This document shows positions 25,607-33,679 of a stretch of 64,000 nucleotides of DNA, piece by piece (the stretch's first letter is position 1; each line of letters starts with the position of its first letter). Location of the stretch: positions 186,001-250,000 of the forward strand of contig JABMLH010000004.1 in NCBI GenBank assembly GCA_013205085.1, read 5' to 3'. Position numbers and translations under genes: made by a program. The DNA comes from Microbacteriaceae bacterium VKM Ac-2854. Its GTDB lineage: Bacteria > Actinomycetota > Actinomycetes > Actinomycetales > Microbacteriaceae. A model generated the notes under the pieces. It saw only the letters and a list, made by a program, of their open reading frames with translations. It was not told the DNA's origin and made no database searches.

Positions 25607-26139
25607 CCCGGCCGTCGCTGGATGCGCGATTGACGGAGGAGGAGTTCCGGCGGTGGTACTGGTTGCGGGCGGAACTCGCGGTCTTCGCGCGCGAGCGCGG
25701 CGTCGCGGCGAGCGGCTCGAAGCAGGACCTCGCCGACCGGATCGCCGCGTCGCTCGCCGGTCGCCCGCAACCGCTGATCACCCGACTCCGCGTGACGGCA
25801 CAGCTCCAGGGGCCGCTGACGGACGATACGCCGATCCCGCCCGGTCAGCGCTCGAATCAGCGGTTGCGGGCCTGGTTCGTCGAACGGATCGGCGCAGGAT
25901 TCCGCTTCGATGCGACGATGCGTGCGTACCTTCTCGACGGCGGCCACACGCTCGGTGAGGCCGTCGAGCACTGGCATGCCACGCGGGACCCGGGCCCGAA
26001 ACCCATCGCCGAGCAGTTCGAACTGAACCGCTTCGCTCGGCACTGGCACGCCGAGCATCCGCATGGCGACCGAGAGAACATGCTCGCCGCGTGGCGTCGG
26101 CATCGGGCCCTGCCGCGGGACGCGCGCGCCGCCGGTTGA
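25603..26139 (+). CDS. SAP domain protein (DUF6434-like)
   Basis: 178 aa. Residues about 10-50 (LTEEEFRRWYWLRAELAVFA then GSKQDLADRIAASLAG) match the SAP-like helix-extension-helix fold, a putative DNA-binding module. Residues about 60-160 (SNQRLRAWFVERIGAGFRFD, YLLDGGHTLGEAVEHWHATR, IAEQFELNRFARHWHAEHP) fit DUF6434. Start codon overlaps the VOC stop, so the two are coupled. A similar SAP-like module ends the 37081 protein. Role unknown. Confidence 0.8.
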   Translation: MTRPSLDARLTEEEFRRWYWLRAELAVFARERGVAASGSKQDLADRIAASLAGRPQPLITRLRVTAQLQGPLTDDTPIPPGQRSNQRLRAWFVERIGAGFRFDATMRAYLLDGGHTLGEAVEHWHATRDPGPKPIAEQFELNRFARHWHAEHPHGDRENMLAAWRRHRALPRDARAAG

Positions 26140-26182
26140 CTCCATCCCCTCCGCCGGTTGAGCAGCGGCGCCCATCCCCCTT

Positions 26183-26340
26183 CCGCTGGTTGAGCTTGCC
26201 GAAACCACCCCTCCAAGAGGCGAGGTTTCGGCAGGCTCAACCAGCGGACGACGGCAGGCTCAATCGGCGGACGTCGGCACGCTCAATCGGCGGACGTCGG
26301 CGGGCTCAATCGGCGGACGTCGGCACGCTCAACCCGCGGA
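26183..26340. repeat. 24-bp-arm hairpin followed by 23-bp tandem repeats
   Basis: Arms 26183-26206 and 26224-26247 (core CTGGTTGAGCTTGCCGAAAC) form a stem with one mismatch. The right arm starts an array of 23-bp units (GCAGGCTCAATCGGCGGACG...) at 26231, 26254, 26277 and 26300, with a partial fifth at 26323. The last partial unit contains the stop codon of the D-lactate dehydrogenase gene (26329-26331). Confidence 0.85.
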
Positions 26341-29082
26341 GGGCTCGGCGAGCCCGTCTGCGAGCAACTCCGCCAGGTGCAGCCCCTCGCGGCGCGCGAG
26401 TTGCTGCGCCTGGGTGCGGCAGGAGAAGCCGTCGGCCAGGAGGGTCGCGTTCGGCGCCGCGCGCAGAGCCGGCAGCATCCCGTTCTCCGCCACGGCGACG
26501 GAGACGTCGTAGTGTCCCTTCTCCATGCCGAAGTTGCCGGCCAAGCCGCAGCAGCCGGCGATACTGTCGACTCGCGCGCCCGCGCCGCGCAGCAGCGCCT
26601 CATCCGCCGCGAATCCCATCACCGCGTGTTGGTGACAGTGCGGCTGCGCGACCACGTCGACATCGAGCGTCGGCGGCGTCCAGCCCGACTCCGCCAGCAG
26701 CTCGGCCAGCGTCCGCGTCGACGCCGCGACGGCGCGCGCCCGCGGATCCTCCGGCAGCAGCTCGATCACATCGCTGCGCAGGACCGCCGTGCACGAGGGT
26801 TCCAGCCCCACGATCAGCCGCCCCGCGGCGACGTGCGGCGCCAGCGCGTCGACGCTGGAGCGCAGCAGCCGCCGGGCGGTGTCGAGCTGGCCCGTGGTGA
26901 TCCAGGTCAGGCCGCAGCACTCCTGCCGGGGCAGCATCAGCACCTCGAACCCCGCATCCTCCAGCACAGTCACCGCCGCGCGGCCGATGTCGGGCGAGAG
27001 CGCGTTCGTGAAGGAATCCATCCACAACACCACCTGCCGCGATCCCCGCACGACGGGTCGCCGCCGCCACCAGCGCCGGAAGGTCCGCCGCGCGATCCGC
27101 GGCACCTCGCGCCGCGGATCCGCCCCCGCGAGCCGCAGCCCGAGCCGAGCGAGCGGGCCGGCGGCGTTCACCAGCCCGGCGACGGGCGCAGCGAGCCGCA
27201 ACCAGAGCGGCAACCGGCCGAAGCTGTAGTGGGCGATCGGCCGCAACCGCCCGCGGTACTTCTGGTGCAACGCCTCCGACTTGTAGGCCGCCATGTCCAC
27301 TCCGGCCGGGCAGTCGGACCCGCAGGCCCGGCAGGACAGGCAGAGCTCGAGCGACTCGGCCACCTCTGGCCCGTCGAGCGCGAGCGCCCCGCTCGCGACC
27401 TCCTGCAACACCCGCGCACGGGCGCGGGTCGAGTCCTTCTCGTCCTTCGTCGCCAGGTAGGACGGACACATAAAACCGCCCGCCGCGGAGTGATCGCCGC
27501 GGCACTTGCCCACACCGACGCAGCGGTGCGCCGCCCGGCCCAGGTCGCCGCGATCGTGCAGCAAGGCGAGCCCGCGCGCGGGCAGCGGATGCGCGCGCGG
27601 CAGCCGCAACGACGCGTCCAGCGGCTCCGGCGCCACAACGATGCCGGGGTTCAGCACACCATCGGGATCGAACAGCGACTTCACCTCGGCGAACAGGCGC
27701 AGCGCCTCGGGCGAGTACATCTTCGCGAGCAGTTCGCCACGGGCCCGGCCGTCGCCGTGCTCGCCCGAGAGGGAGCCGCCGTGCGCGAGCACCAGATCGG
27801 CGGCGGCCTCGATGAACGCGCGGAACCGCTGCGGCGCCTCCTGGATCGGCAGGTCGAGTCGAGTGTGCACGCAGCCGTCGCCGAAGTGTCCGTAGGAGAG
27901 ACCGCGCACCCCGTGCGCCGCCTTGAGGTGCTCGAAGCCGCGCAGGTAGGCGCCGAGTCGCTCGGGCGGCACCGCCGCATCCTCCCACCCCGGCCAGGCG
28001 GGCTCCCCCTCGGGGGTGCGGCCGGCGAGTCCCACGCCGTTCTCGCGGATCCGCCAGAGTCGGCGTGCGTCCGCGCCGTCGGTCACGATGCGCGACGCGA
28101 GCGGATGCGCGGCCGCGACGACCCGCTCGGCCTTCGCGAGAGCCTCCTCCGCCGTCGCGCCGGAGGTCTCGACGAACAGCCAGGCGCCACCCTCGGGCAA
28201 GGCGGGTACCGAGCCGTGCGCCTGAGCGACGACCTCGACGAGGTAGGAGTCCATACTCTCGATCGCGGCCGGCCGCAGCGGCAGCAGCGCCGGCACGTCG
28301 TCCGCGGCGGACGGAGCGTCGGCGTAGGCGAGCACGGTCAGCACGGTCGCGGCCGGAATCGGCACCAGGTCGACGGTGGCCTCGAGGGTCAGCGCGCAGC
28401 TGCCCTCCGTGCCGACGAGCATCCGCGCCAGCGAGCGTCCGTTCTCGGGCAGCAGGTGCTCGAGCGAGAAACCGGAGACCTGGCGGGTGAAGCGGCCGAA
28501 CTCGAGCCGGATCAGGGCGAGCTCGCGCCGCACGATCGGCTCCAGCTCGGGGTGATCGGCGAAGCTCGCGTCGGTGATGCGACCCGTGCCGTCCACGATC
28601 CGCAGCGCCCGCACGTTGTCGGCCGTGCGTCCCCACTGCACGGCGCGGGGGCCGCAGGCGTTGTTGCCGATCATCCCGCCGATCGTGCAGCGCGACTGCG
28701 TTGACGGGTCGGGGCCGAAGCGCAGGCCGTGCACGGCGGCCGCTCTCTGCAGGTCCGCGAGCACCACTCCGGGCTGGACCCGGGCGGTGCGTGCCTCGGG
28801 ATCGATCGCCAGGATGCGGTTCAGGTGTCGCGAGAAGTCGAGCACGAAGCCGGGGCCGACGGCATTGCCCGCGACGCTGGTGCCGGCTCCGCGGGCGGTC
28901 ACGCTCATCCCGCGCTCGCGTGCCGCCCGCACCACGGCGACGACATCCGCCTCGCTGCGCGGGAACACGACGGCGGTGGGCACAACGCGGTAGTTCGACG
29001 CATCGCTGGAGTATTCGGCGAGCCGCCGCGGAGTCGTGTCGAGTTCACCGTCGAGGCGGGCGGCGAGGGCGGCGAACTCCAT
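26329..29082 (-). CDS. FAD-linked oxidase / D-lactate dehydrogenase with Fe-S and CCG domains
   Basis: 917 aa. The N-terminal FAD_binding_4 domain (residues about 35-210: ARGAGTSVAGNAVGPG, GMIGNNACGPRAVQWGRTAD) is followed by the FAD-oxidase C domain (GEHGDGRARGELL), an Fe-S region with GVGKCRGDH and LSCRACGSDCPAGVDM, and two CCG half-domains (QECCGLTWI, AGCCGLAGNFGMEKG). This is the Dld-II/GlcDF-type layout: membrane-associated oxidation of D-lactate or D-2-hydroxy acids feeding the quinone pool. ATG 29082 has a GATACT box just upstream and no Shine-Dalgarno. The stop codon lies within the 23-bp repeat array. Confidence 0.9.
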   Translation of the reverse strand: MEFAALAARLDGELDTTPRRLAEYSSDASNYRVVPTAVVFPRSEADVVAVVRAARERGMSVTARGAGTSVAGNAVGPGFVLDFSRHLNRILAIDPEARTARVQPGVVLADLQRAAAVHGLRFGPDPSTQSRCTIGGMIGNNACGPRAVQWGRTADNVRALRIVDGTGRITDASFADHPELEPIVRRELALIRLEFGRFTRQVSGFSLEHLLPENGRSLARMLVGTEGSCALTLEATVDLVPIPAATVLTVLAYADAPSAADDVPALLPLRPAAIESMDSYLVEVVAQAHGSVPALPEGGAWLFVETSGATAEEALAKAERVVAAAHPLASRIVTDGADARRLWRIRENGVGLAGRTPEGEPAWPGWEDAAVPPERLGAYLRGFEHLKAAHGVRGLSYGHFGDGCVHTRLDLPIQEAPQRFRAFIEAAADLVLAHGGSLSGEHGDGRARGELLAKMYSPEALRLFAEVKSLFDPDGVLNPGIVVAPEPLDASLRLPRAHPLPARGLALLHDRGDLGRAAHRCVGVGKCRGDHSAAGGFMCPSYLATKDEKDSTRARARVLQEVASGALALDGPEVAESLELCLSCRACGSDCPAGVDMAAYKSEALHQKYRGRLRPIAHYSFGRLPLWLRLAAPVAGLVNAAGPLARLGLRLAGADPRREVPRIARRTFRRWWRRRPVVRGSRQVVLWMDSFTNALSPDIGRAAVTVLEDAGFEVLMLPRQECCGLTWITTGQLDTARRLLRSSVDALAPHVAAGRLIVGLEPSCTAVLRSDVIELLPEDPRARAVAASTRTLAELLAESGWTPPTLDVDVVAQPHCHQHAVMGFAADEALLRGAGARVDSIAGCCGLAGNFGMEKGHYDVSVAVAENGMLPALRAAPNATLLADGFSCRTQAQQLARREGLHLAELLADGLAEPSAG

Positions 29083-29112
29083 GCTCCAGTATCGCCGGGC
29101 AACCCATCCGCT

Positions 29113-29168
29113 GGTTGAGCCTGCCGAAACCACCGCTCGGTGAAAAGGTGGTTTCGGCAGGCTCAACC
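29113..29168 (-). terminator. 22-bp perfect hairpin of the dispersed repeat
   Basis: 29113-29134 (GGTTGAGCCTGCCGAAACC...) pairs perfectly with 29147-29168 around a 12-nt loop. It follows the marR stop by 15 bp on the minus strand and so probably ends the MFS-MarR transcript. Same core as the 14833 and 26183 repeats. Confidence 0.8.
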
Positions 29169-29182
29169 ACCGGCACACGTCG

Positions 29183-29614
29183 TCACTCGTCGAGTGTGAG
29201 CCGCTCCAGGTACCGGGCGAAGGCGCGCAGGTCCGCCTCCGGCCAGGCGGACAGGTTGCGGTGCATCCGCAGCTTGCCCGCGGGGCCGGTGGTCCGCATC
29301 CGCTCGACGCCCGCGGCCGTCAGCGCCAAGATGCGCGCGCGCCCGTCGGACGCGTCGGGCCGGCTCTCGACCAAGCCCAGGTCCTCCAGCTGGCGCGCCT
29401 GACGGCTGACGGCGCTGCGATCCACGAACAGGAGTTCGGCGACAGCACCCGCGTGCGTCGGCCCGCAGCGCTCCAGGAGTCGGAGCAGCCGCAGGCCGAA
29501 CGGCGGCAGGTTCGGATCGACCGCCAGCGCGGCGTCGCGGATGCTCGCCCGGATCTGGCCGGCGAGCACCGCGATCTGCTCCTCGACGAGACCGAGCGCC
29601 TCCGCGGTGGGCAT
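29183..29614 (-). CDS. MarR family transcriptional regulator
   Basis: 143 aa winged-helix repressor. The DNA-binding part is GPTHAGAVAELLFVDRSAVS followed by RQARQLEDLGLVESRPD and the wing DGRARILALTAAG. ATG overlaps the stop of the MFS gene (TGATG), so the regulator is translated after the pump. Two palindromic operators (AGTTGAC-N4-GTCAACT type) lie in front of the operon, which suggests autorepression and release by a pump substrate. Confidence 0.9.
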   Translation of the reverse strand: MPTAEALGLVEEQIAVLAGQIRASIRDAALAVDPNLPPFGLRLLRLLERCGPTHAGAVAELLFVDRSAVSRQARQLEDLGLVESRPDASDGRARILALTAAGVERMRTTGPAGKLRMHRNLSAWPEADLRAFARYLERLTLDE

Positions 29615-31299
29615 CAGCGGCGGCTGCCGACGACGTCCACCGCGCCGGTGGGGTTGCGCTGACCGACGGGGGTGAGCGCGGCCTGACCGTCCGCCGCGGC
29701 GATGAGCGCATCCTCCGCGTCCGAGACCGGCGTGGCCTTGCGTTGCACCGCGTTCTGCGTGCCCAGCTTGGCGTTGGGCAGGAAGATCACCGCGATCAGC
29801 GTGACGATGGCGAGCGGGATGCTGAACAGGAAGACGTCGCCGACACCGATGCCGTAGGCCTGCTCGACCACGATCCGCACCGCGTCGGGCAGGGTGGCCG
29901 GCTGCGGGATCGTGCCGCTGCCGAGGGCCTGCGCCGCGACGACCTGATCGGCGGGGGCGAGGCCGGCGATGCCCGTCTTGATCCGGTCGGCGATCACGGT
30001 ACCGAGCATGGAGCCCAGCACGGAGACGCCGATCGTGCCGCCGAGGCTGCGGAAGAAGGTGACCGCGCTGGTGGCGACGCCCAGGTTCTTGACCTCGATC
30101 GAGTTCTGTACCACGAGCACCAGGTTCGACATCAGCATGCCGAGGCCGGCGCCGAGGATCGCCATGTAGACGCCCACGAGCACGAGGTTCGTGTCGTAGC
30201 GCAGGGTGCTCAGCAGGAAGGTGCCCACCACGGTCGCGCTCGCACCGGAGACCATGATGGTCTTCCACTTGCCCGTGCGCGAGATGACGCCACCGAAGAT
30301 CGTCGACGCGATCAGCAGGCCGCCCATCATCGGGATGGTCAGCAGCCCGGACTGCGTCGGCGTGGCGCCGCGGGAGAGCTGCATGTACTGGGCGAGGAAG
30401 ACGGCGGTGCCGAACATCGAGACGCCCACCGAGATGCTCGCGACGACGGCGAGGGTGAAGGTGCGGTTCTTGAACATGGTCATCGGGATGATCGGCTCCG
30501 GAACCTTCAGCTCCACGATCACCGCGGCGGCCAGCAGCAGCACGGCACCGCTCACCATCACGGCGGTCTGCCACGAGGCCCACTCGAAGTTGTTCCCGGC
30601 CAGCGAGACCCAGATCAGCAGCAGCGAGACGCCCGCGGCGATCAGCACGGCGCCGAAGTAGTCGACGTGCACCTTGCGCTTGGGGTGCTTCGGGAGGCGC
30701 AGGGTCACCTGCAGCAGGATGATCGCCACGATCGCGATCGGCAGCGCGATGAAGAAGTTCCAGCGCCAACCGAACGAGTCGGTGACCAGTCCGCCCAGCA
30801 GCGGGCCGCCGACGGTGCCGATGGCCATCACGCCACCGAAGAGCCCGGCGTACTTGCCGCGCTCACGCGGGCTGATGATGTCGGCCATGATGATCTGGCT
30901 CAGCGCGGCGAGTCCGCCGCCACCGAGGCCCTGGAACACGCGGAAGACGATCAGGGTGTTCGTGTCCTGCGAGAAGCCGGCTGCCGCGGATCCGACCACG
31001 AACAGCGCGAGCGCGAGCTGGATCAGCAGCTTGCGGTTGAACAGGTCGGCGAACTTGCCCCAGAGCGGGGTGCTCACGGTGGTGGCGAGCAGCGTCGCCG
31101 TGACGACCCAGGTGTAGGCGGACTGGTCGCCCTTGAGGTCGGAGATGATCAGCGGCAGCGAGGTCGACACCACCGTTCCGGCGAGGATCGACACGAACAT
31201 GCCCAGCAGCAGACCGCTGAGCGATTCGAGCACCTGACGGTGCGACATCGCCCCGTCCACTCCGACATTGACTTCCTTGACTTCCCTGACCCGAGACAT
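29614..31299 (-). CDS. DHA2 family MFS drug exporter (EmrB type)
   Basis: 561 aa with 14 predicted helices. Motif A GKFADLFNRK is after helix 2, motif C GGVMAIGTVGGPLLGGLV in helix 5. These exporters use the proton gradient to expel drugs. Start is ATG 31299 with AGGAGGAG, not the further-upstream ATG at 31320, which would lie inside the operator. The gene is coupled to marR behind it. Substrate unknown. Confidence 0.9.
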   Translation of the reverse strand: MSRVREVKEVNVGVDGAMSHRQVLESLSGLLLGMFVSILAGTVVSTSLPLIISDLKGDQSAYTWVVTATLLATTVSTPLWGKFADLFNRKLLIQLALALFVVGSAAAGFSQDTNTLIVFRVFQGLGGGGLAALSQIIMADIISPRERGKYAGLFGGVMAIGTVGGPLLGGLVTDSFGWRWNFFIALPIAIVAIILLQVTLRLPKHPKRKVHVDYFGAVLIAAGVSLLLIWVSLAGNNFEWASWQTAVMVSGAVLLLAAAVIVELKVPEPIIPMTMFKNRTFTLAVVASISVGVSMFGTAVFLAQYMQLSRGATPTQSGLLTIPMMGGLLIASTIFGGVISRTGKWKTIMVSGASATVVGTFLLSTLRYDTNLVLVGVYMAILGAGLGMLMSNLVLVVQNSIEVKNLGVATSAVTFFRSLGGTIGVSVLGSMLGTVIADRIKTGIAGLAPADQVVAAQALGSGTIPQPATLPDAVRIVVEQAYGIGVGDVFLFSIPLAIVTLIAVIFLPNAKLGTQNAVQRKATPVSDAEDALIAAADGQAALTPVGQRNPTGAVDVVGSRR

Positions 31300-31311
31300 C
31301 CCACTCCTCCT

Positions 31312-31346
31312 AGTTGACACCCGTCAACTATTGACAACGGTCAACT
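31312..31346 (-). promoter_or_regulatory. Two tandem MarR operators
   Basis: AGTTGAC-ACCC-GTCAACT (31312-31329) and TTGAC-AACG-GTCAA (31331-31344) are adjacent palindromes, centres about 17 bp apart, 13 bp before the MFS start codon. Read on the minus strand, a TATAGT-like -10 lies just upstream, so bound repressor would cover the transcription start. Confidence 0.8.
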
Positions 31347-31455
31347 ATATAGCCCAGCTCCCCTTTTCGCCAGCCCTGCTTTCCCCGCGGCCTCCGTCCC
31401 TCCGTCCCTCCCCGTCCCTCCGTCCCCCTCCGTCCCTCCCCGTCCCTTCCCCCGA

Positions 31456-31504
31456 TGGCGAAAAGTTGCAGCCCTCGCGGGCCCGGGGCTGCAACTTTTC
31501 GCCA
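31456..31504. repeat. Palindrome, 19-bp perfect arms (GCGAAAAGTTGCAG family)
   Basis: TGGCGAAAAGTTGCAGCCC (31456-31474) pairs with 31486-31504 around an 11-nt loop. The arm core recurs in the palindrome at 42737-42780. It lies in the 300-bp gap between the divergent MFS and 31623 genes, next to a run of CCTCCGTCC repeats (31386-31450). Confidence 0.85.
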
Positions 31505-31622
31505 GGAGGGCCGGGGCGCCGTGAACGGATGTGCGCGGGCAACGGGTTGCGGCGGACGGGACGGGCGGAGGAAGCTCGGACGTGGCGCCAGGACGGGCGC
31601 CTGACAACGAAGTGAGGCCGCC

Positions 31623-31847
31623 ATGAGCGAAACGAACTCCACCGGACGGGGCCGTCACGCGGCTGAGACCTCCGGCGAGTACACCGAGACGGAGACGACG
31701 CAGCCCCGGAACACCGATGTCGAGGGCGAGTACGTCGACAAGGACGAGGCCGCGCCCATCTCCGCGGAGGACAAGGGCAGCTACGTCGACACCTCCGACA
31801 ACACCGAGTCGGGGCCCGAAGGCGAGTACACCGACGTCGACGAATAG
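31623..31847 (+). CDS. Small acidic repeat protein (74 aa)
   Basis: Four copies of a short motif, G-(E/S)-Y-(T/V)-(D/E), appear at GEYTETE, GEYVDKDE, GSYVDTSD and GEYTDVDE, about 15-20 residues apart. The rest is Glu/Asp/Thr-rich and surely disordered. ATG at 31623 has GAAGTGAGG upstream. No family recognised. Even spacing of one Tyr per repeat suggests a binding or modification site. Confidence 0.65.
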   Translation: MSETNSTGRGRHAAETSGEYTETETTQPRNTDVEGEYVDKDEAAPISAEDKGSYVDTSDNTESGPEGEYTDVDE

Positions 31848-31924
31848 TTCTTGCATCCGCGTCGGAACAGGTCTAGACCGGTAACTACGAAACTCCACCG
31901 AGAGACCGGACGGAGGTGAGGCCG

Positions 31925-31990
31925 ATGATCTCGGCCACACGAACGACGCGAATCGACGGGCGGGTGCGCTCGCCCCCGGTGAGCGTTTGA
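31925..31990 (+). CDS. Putative 21-aa small ORF before a strong terminator
   Basis: ATG at 31925 preceded by GGAGGTGAGG; product MISATRTTRIDGRVRSPPVS plus one residue, basic. The start codon lies in the loop of a 6-bp hairpin (GGCCGA / TCGGCC, 31920-31936). A strong terminator follows 12 bp after the stop. This could be a real small protein, a leader peptide, or just part of a small RNA. No downstream gene on this strand is close enough to be attenuated. Confidence 0.4.
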   Translation: MISATRTTRIDGRVRSPPVSV

Positions 31991-32002
31991 ATCTCGAACA
32001 CG

Positions 32003-32031
32003 GCCGCCCCGCATCCATCGTGCGGGGCGGC
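32003..32031 (+). terminator. Rho-independent-like hairpin
   Basis: GCCGCCCCGC-ATCCATCGT-GCGGGGCGGC followed by TTTCGTGT: 10-bp perfect GC stem with a short T-rich tail, immediately behind the 21-codon ORF. Confidence 0.8.
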
Positions 32032-32051
32032 TTTCGTGTGTCCGGCCGGTG

Positions 32052-32118
32052 CCCCGCGAGATGCCACTTGTGTACGCGACACGCCGCGGAACGCGTACAG
32101 AAGAGGCATCTCGCGGGG
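32052..32118. repeat. Palindrome, 28-bp arms with 3 mismatches
   Basis: The outer 14 bp (CCCCGCGAGATGCC, 32052-32065, with 32105-32118) pair perfectly; pairing continues inward through TGTACGCG to an 11-nt loop. It separates the plus-strand small ORF from the minus-strand 32132 gene, so is placed as a terminator between convergent genes. Confidence 0.85.
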
Positions 32119-32131
32119 AGGAGTGGGGAAC

Positions 32132-32833
32132 TTACGGCAGCAGGTGGCCGAGCCCCTGCGCGATCGCCGTCATCAGCTGGTTGCCGTTCATCCGGTACGC
32201 CTCCAGCAGCGCGAACCGGCCGGCCTCGGTGTGCACGTCGCCGTACTGATCGAACAGCGCGATCGGTTGCAGGTCGCGCATCAGCACCCACGCCGCGGCG
32301 GGGCCGCCGAGGTACAGCGAGCCGAAGGCCTGCTCCTCCCACCACCACGCCTTCAGCCCTGGCACGCTCGGGAAGCCGCTGAGATCGCCCGCCCACTCCA
32401 GCGACGTCGTCACCGCCGGATCGTCCGGACGCTCGCCGCGCACGGTCCAGTCGCGCCGATCGTCCACGGTGAGGGCCAGGATCTTCGCGATCGCCCGGAA
32501 CCGGATGTTCACCGCTGTGGTCGCCGGCCGCACCTCCGGCCGCCCGAGTTCGGCCTCGACCCGCTCGATCACGGTGTGCCGACTGCTCGCTGCGAACACC
32601 TCCGGCCAGCGGATGCGCAGCTCGCCGCGCGGGAGCACCTCGAGCCCGCGGGTCCGCGTGATCCGCAGCTGCGGGCGGTCCTGCTCCGTGAGATCCGCGA
32701 TGGTCAGCGCGCTGCCGAGCTTCTCATCGAAGGTCTCGATCACGCCCCAGCCCGCGTGCCGACGCAGCATCTCGGCGATGATCCACCAGCTCTGCGCATC
32801 GAGGAAGCGGTCGGCGATCAAGGGAGCAGTCAT
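32132..32833 (-). CDS. Hypothetical protein (233 aa)
   Basis: Soluble protein without signal peptide or membrane segment. Starts MTAPLIADRFLDAQSWWIIA, with a Trp-rich middle (PGLKAWWWEEQAFGSLYLGG) and a helical end (NQLMTAIAQGLGHLLP). No family recognised and no catalytic motif seen. The length and codon pattern match neighbouring genes, so it is native. Start at ATG 32833; a Shine-Dalgarno is not obvious. Confidence 0.65.
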   Translation of the reverse strand: MTAPLIADRFLDAQSWWIIAEMLRRHAGWGVIETFDEKLGSALTIADLTEQDRPQLRITRTRGLEVLPRGELRIRWPEVFAASSRHTVIERVEAELGRPEVRPATTAVNIRFRAIAKILALTVDDRRDWTVRGERPDDPAVTTSLEWAGDLSGFPSVPGLKAWWWEEQAFGSLYLGGPAAAWVLMRDLQPIALFDQYGDVHTEAGRFALLEAYRMNGNQLMTAIAQGLGHLLP

Positions 32834-32883
32834 CGCCAGCCATCATCCCCCACACCGCGCCGCGACGGCACTGCTTGTGCGCT

Positions 32884-32921
32884 TTCAGCCGGGCTTCAGC
32901 ACGGATGCGCGACGTTAGCCT
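32884..32921 (+). promoter_or_regulatory. Response-regulator direct repeat and -10 box
   Basis: TTCAG at 32884 and 32895 (11-bp period, one helical turn) are followed 16 bp later by TAGCCT (32916-32921). A nearly identical repeat (TTCAGGCTGGCTTCAGC) lies before the 35807 PepSY gene. This is the usual site geometry of OmpR-type regulators, so the two-component system likely controls both. Confidence 0.6.
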
Positions 32922-32930
32922 GAACCCGAC

Positions 32931-32990
32931 GCTCAGGCACTGACGCTCGCGCCCACGCACCGACGCCGACGCCCACGCACCGACGCTCAC
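32931..32990. repeat. Tandem repeat, 3 x 20 bp, in a leader
   Basis: Units at 32931, 32951 and 32971 (consensus GCCCACGCACCGACGCTCAC); the last ends directly before the GGAAGGAG Shine-Dalgarno of the response regulator. The array therefore makes up most of the mRNA leader. Confidence 0.8.
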
Positions 32991-33004
32991 GGAAGGAGCC
33001 CGCC

Positions 33005-33679
33005 ATCCGCATCCTGGTGGTCGACGACGAGATCAACCTGCTCCGCGCGGTCGAGGCCGGACTCGAGGCCGAGGGCTTCGCCGTCGACACGGCGACCAAC
33101 GGGGTGGACGGACTCTGGCTCGCCCGCGAGAACGAGTACGCGGTGATCGTGCTCGACATCATGCTGCCCGGAATGAGCGGTTACCGGATCTGCGCCGAAC
33201 TGCGTCGCGCCGAGAACTGGACCCCCGTGATCATGCTCACCGCCAAGGACGGCGAGCTCGACCAGGTCGAGGCCCTCGACACGGGAGCCGACGACTACCT
33301 CACTAAACCGTTCTCCTTCCCGATCCTGCTGGCCCGGCTGCGGGCCCTGATCCGCCGTGGCGGCACCGAGCGTCCCACCGTGCTGACCGTCGGCGACCTT
33401 CGCCTCGACCCCGCCGCGAAGCGCGTCTCCCGCGGCGGGGCCGCCATCGAGCTGACCACCCGCGAGTTCAGCGTGCTCGAATTCCTCCTCTCCCGCGCCG
33501 GAACGGTCGTCTCCAAGAGCGAGGTGCTCGGCGCGGTGTGGGACTTCGACTTCGAGGGCGATCCCAACATCGTCGAGGTCTACATCCGGCACCTGCGGAA
33601 CAAGATCGACCGGCCGTTCGGCCGCGCCTCGATCGAGACGCTGCGCGGCTCGGGCTACCGACTGGTCGCGGATGCGTAG
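33005..33679 (+). CDS. OmpR-family response regulator, apparent ATC start
   Basis: 224 aa: receiver domain with the phosphorylated Asp51 (VLDIMLPGMSG), the acidic pair in VVDDE, and LTAKDG and LTKPFS. The C-terminal winged helix follows (LTTREFSVLEFLLSRAG, VEVYIRHLRNKID, SGYRLV). The first strand RILVVDDE is required, yet no ATG/GTG/TTG precedes it in frame; the only codon at the right distance from GGAAGGAG is ATC at 33005. This gives Asp51, the usual position. GTG 33017 would delete the strand. Either a true ATC start or an ATG-to-ATC change. Overlaps the kinase gene by 8 bases. Confidence 0.88.
   Translation: MRILVVDDEINLLRAVEAGLEAEGFAVDTATNGVDGLWLARENEYAVIVLDIMLPGMSGYRICAELRRAENWTPVIMLTAKDGELDQVEALDTGADDYLTKPFSFPILLARLRALIRRGGTERPTVLTVGDLRLDPAAKRVSRGGAAIELTTREFSVLEFLLSRAGTVVSKSEVLGAVWDFDFEGDPNIVEVYIRHLRNKIDRPFGRASIETLRGSGYRLVADA

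Noticed and set aside
26231-26340. Possible CRISPR array
   Set aside because: The 23-bp units are directly adjacent with no spacers, and no cas genes are present.
31386-31450. CCTCCGTCC-rich run as a polypurine regulatory tract
   Set aside because: It looks like a degenerate short-unit repeat. No gene or promoter feature depends on it, so only its presence is noted.
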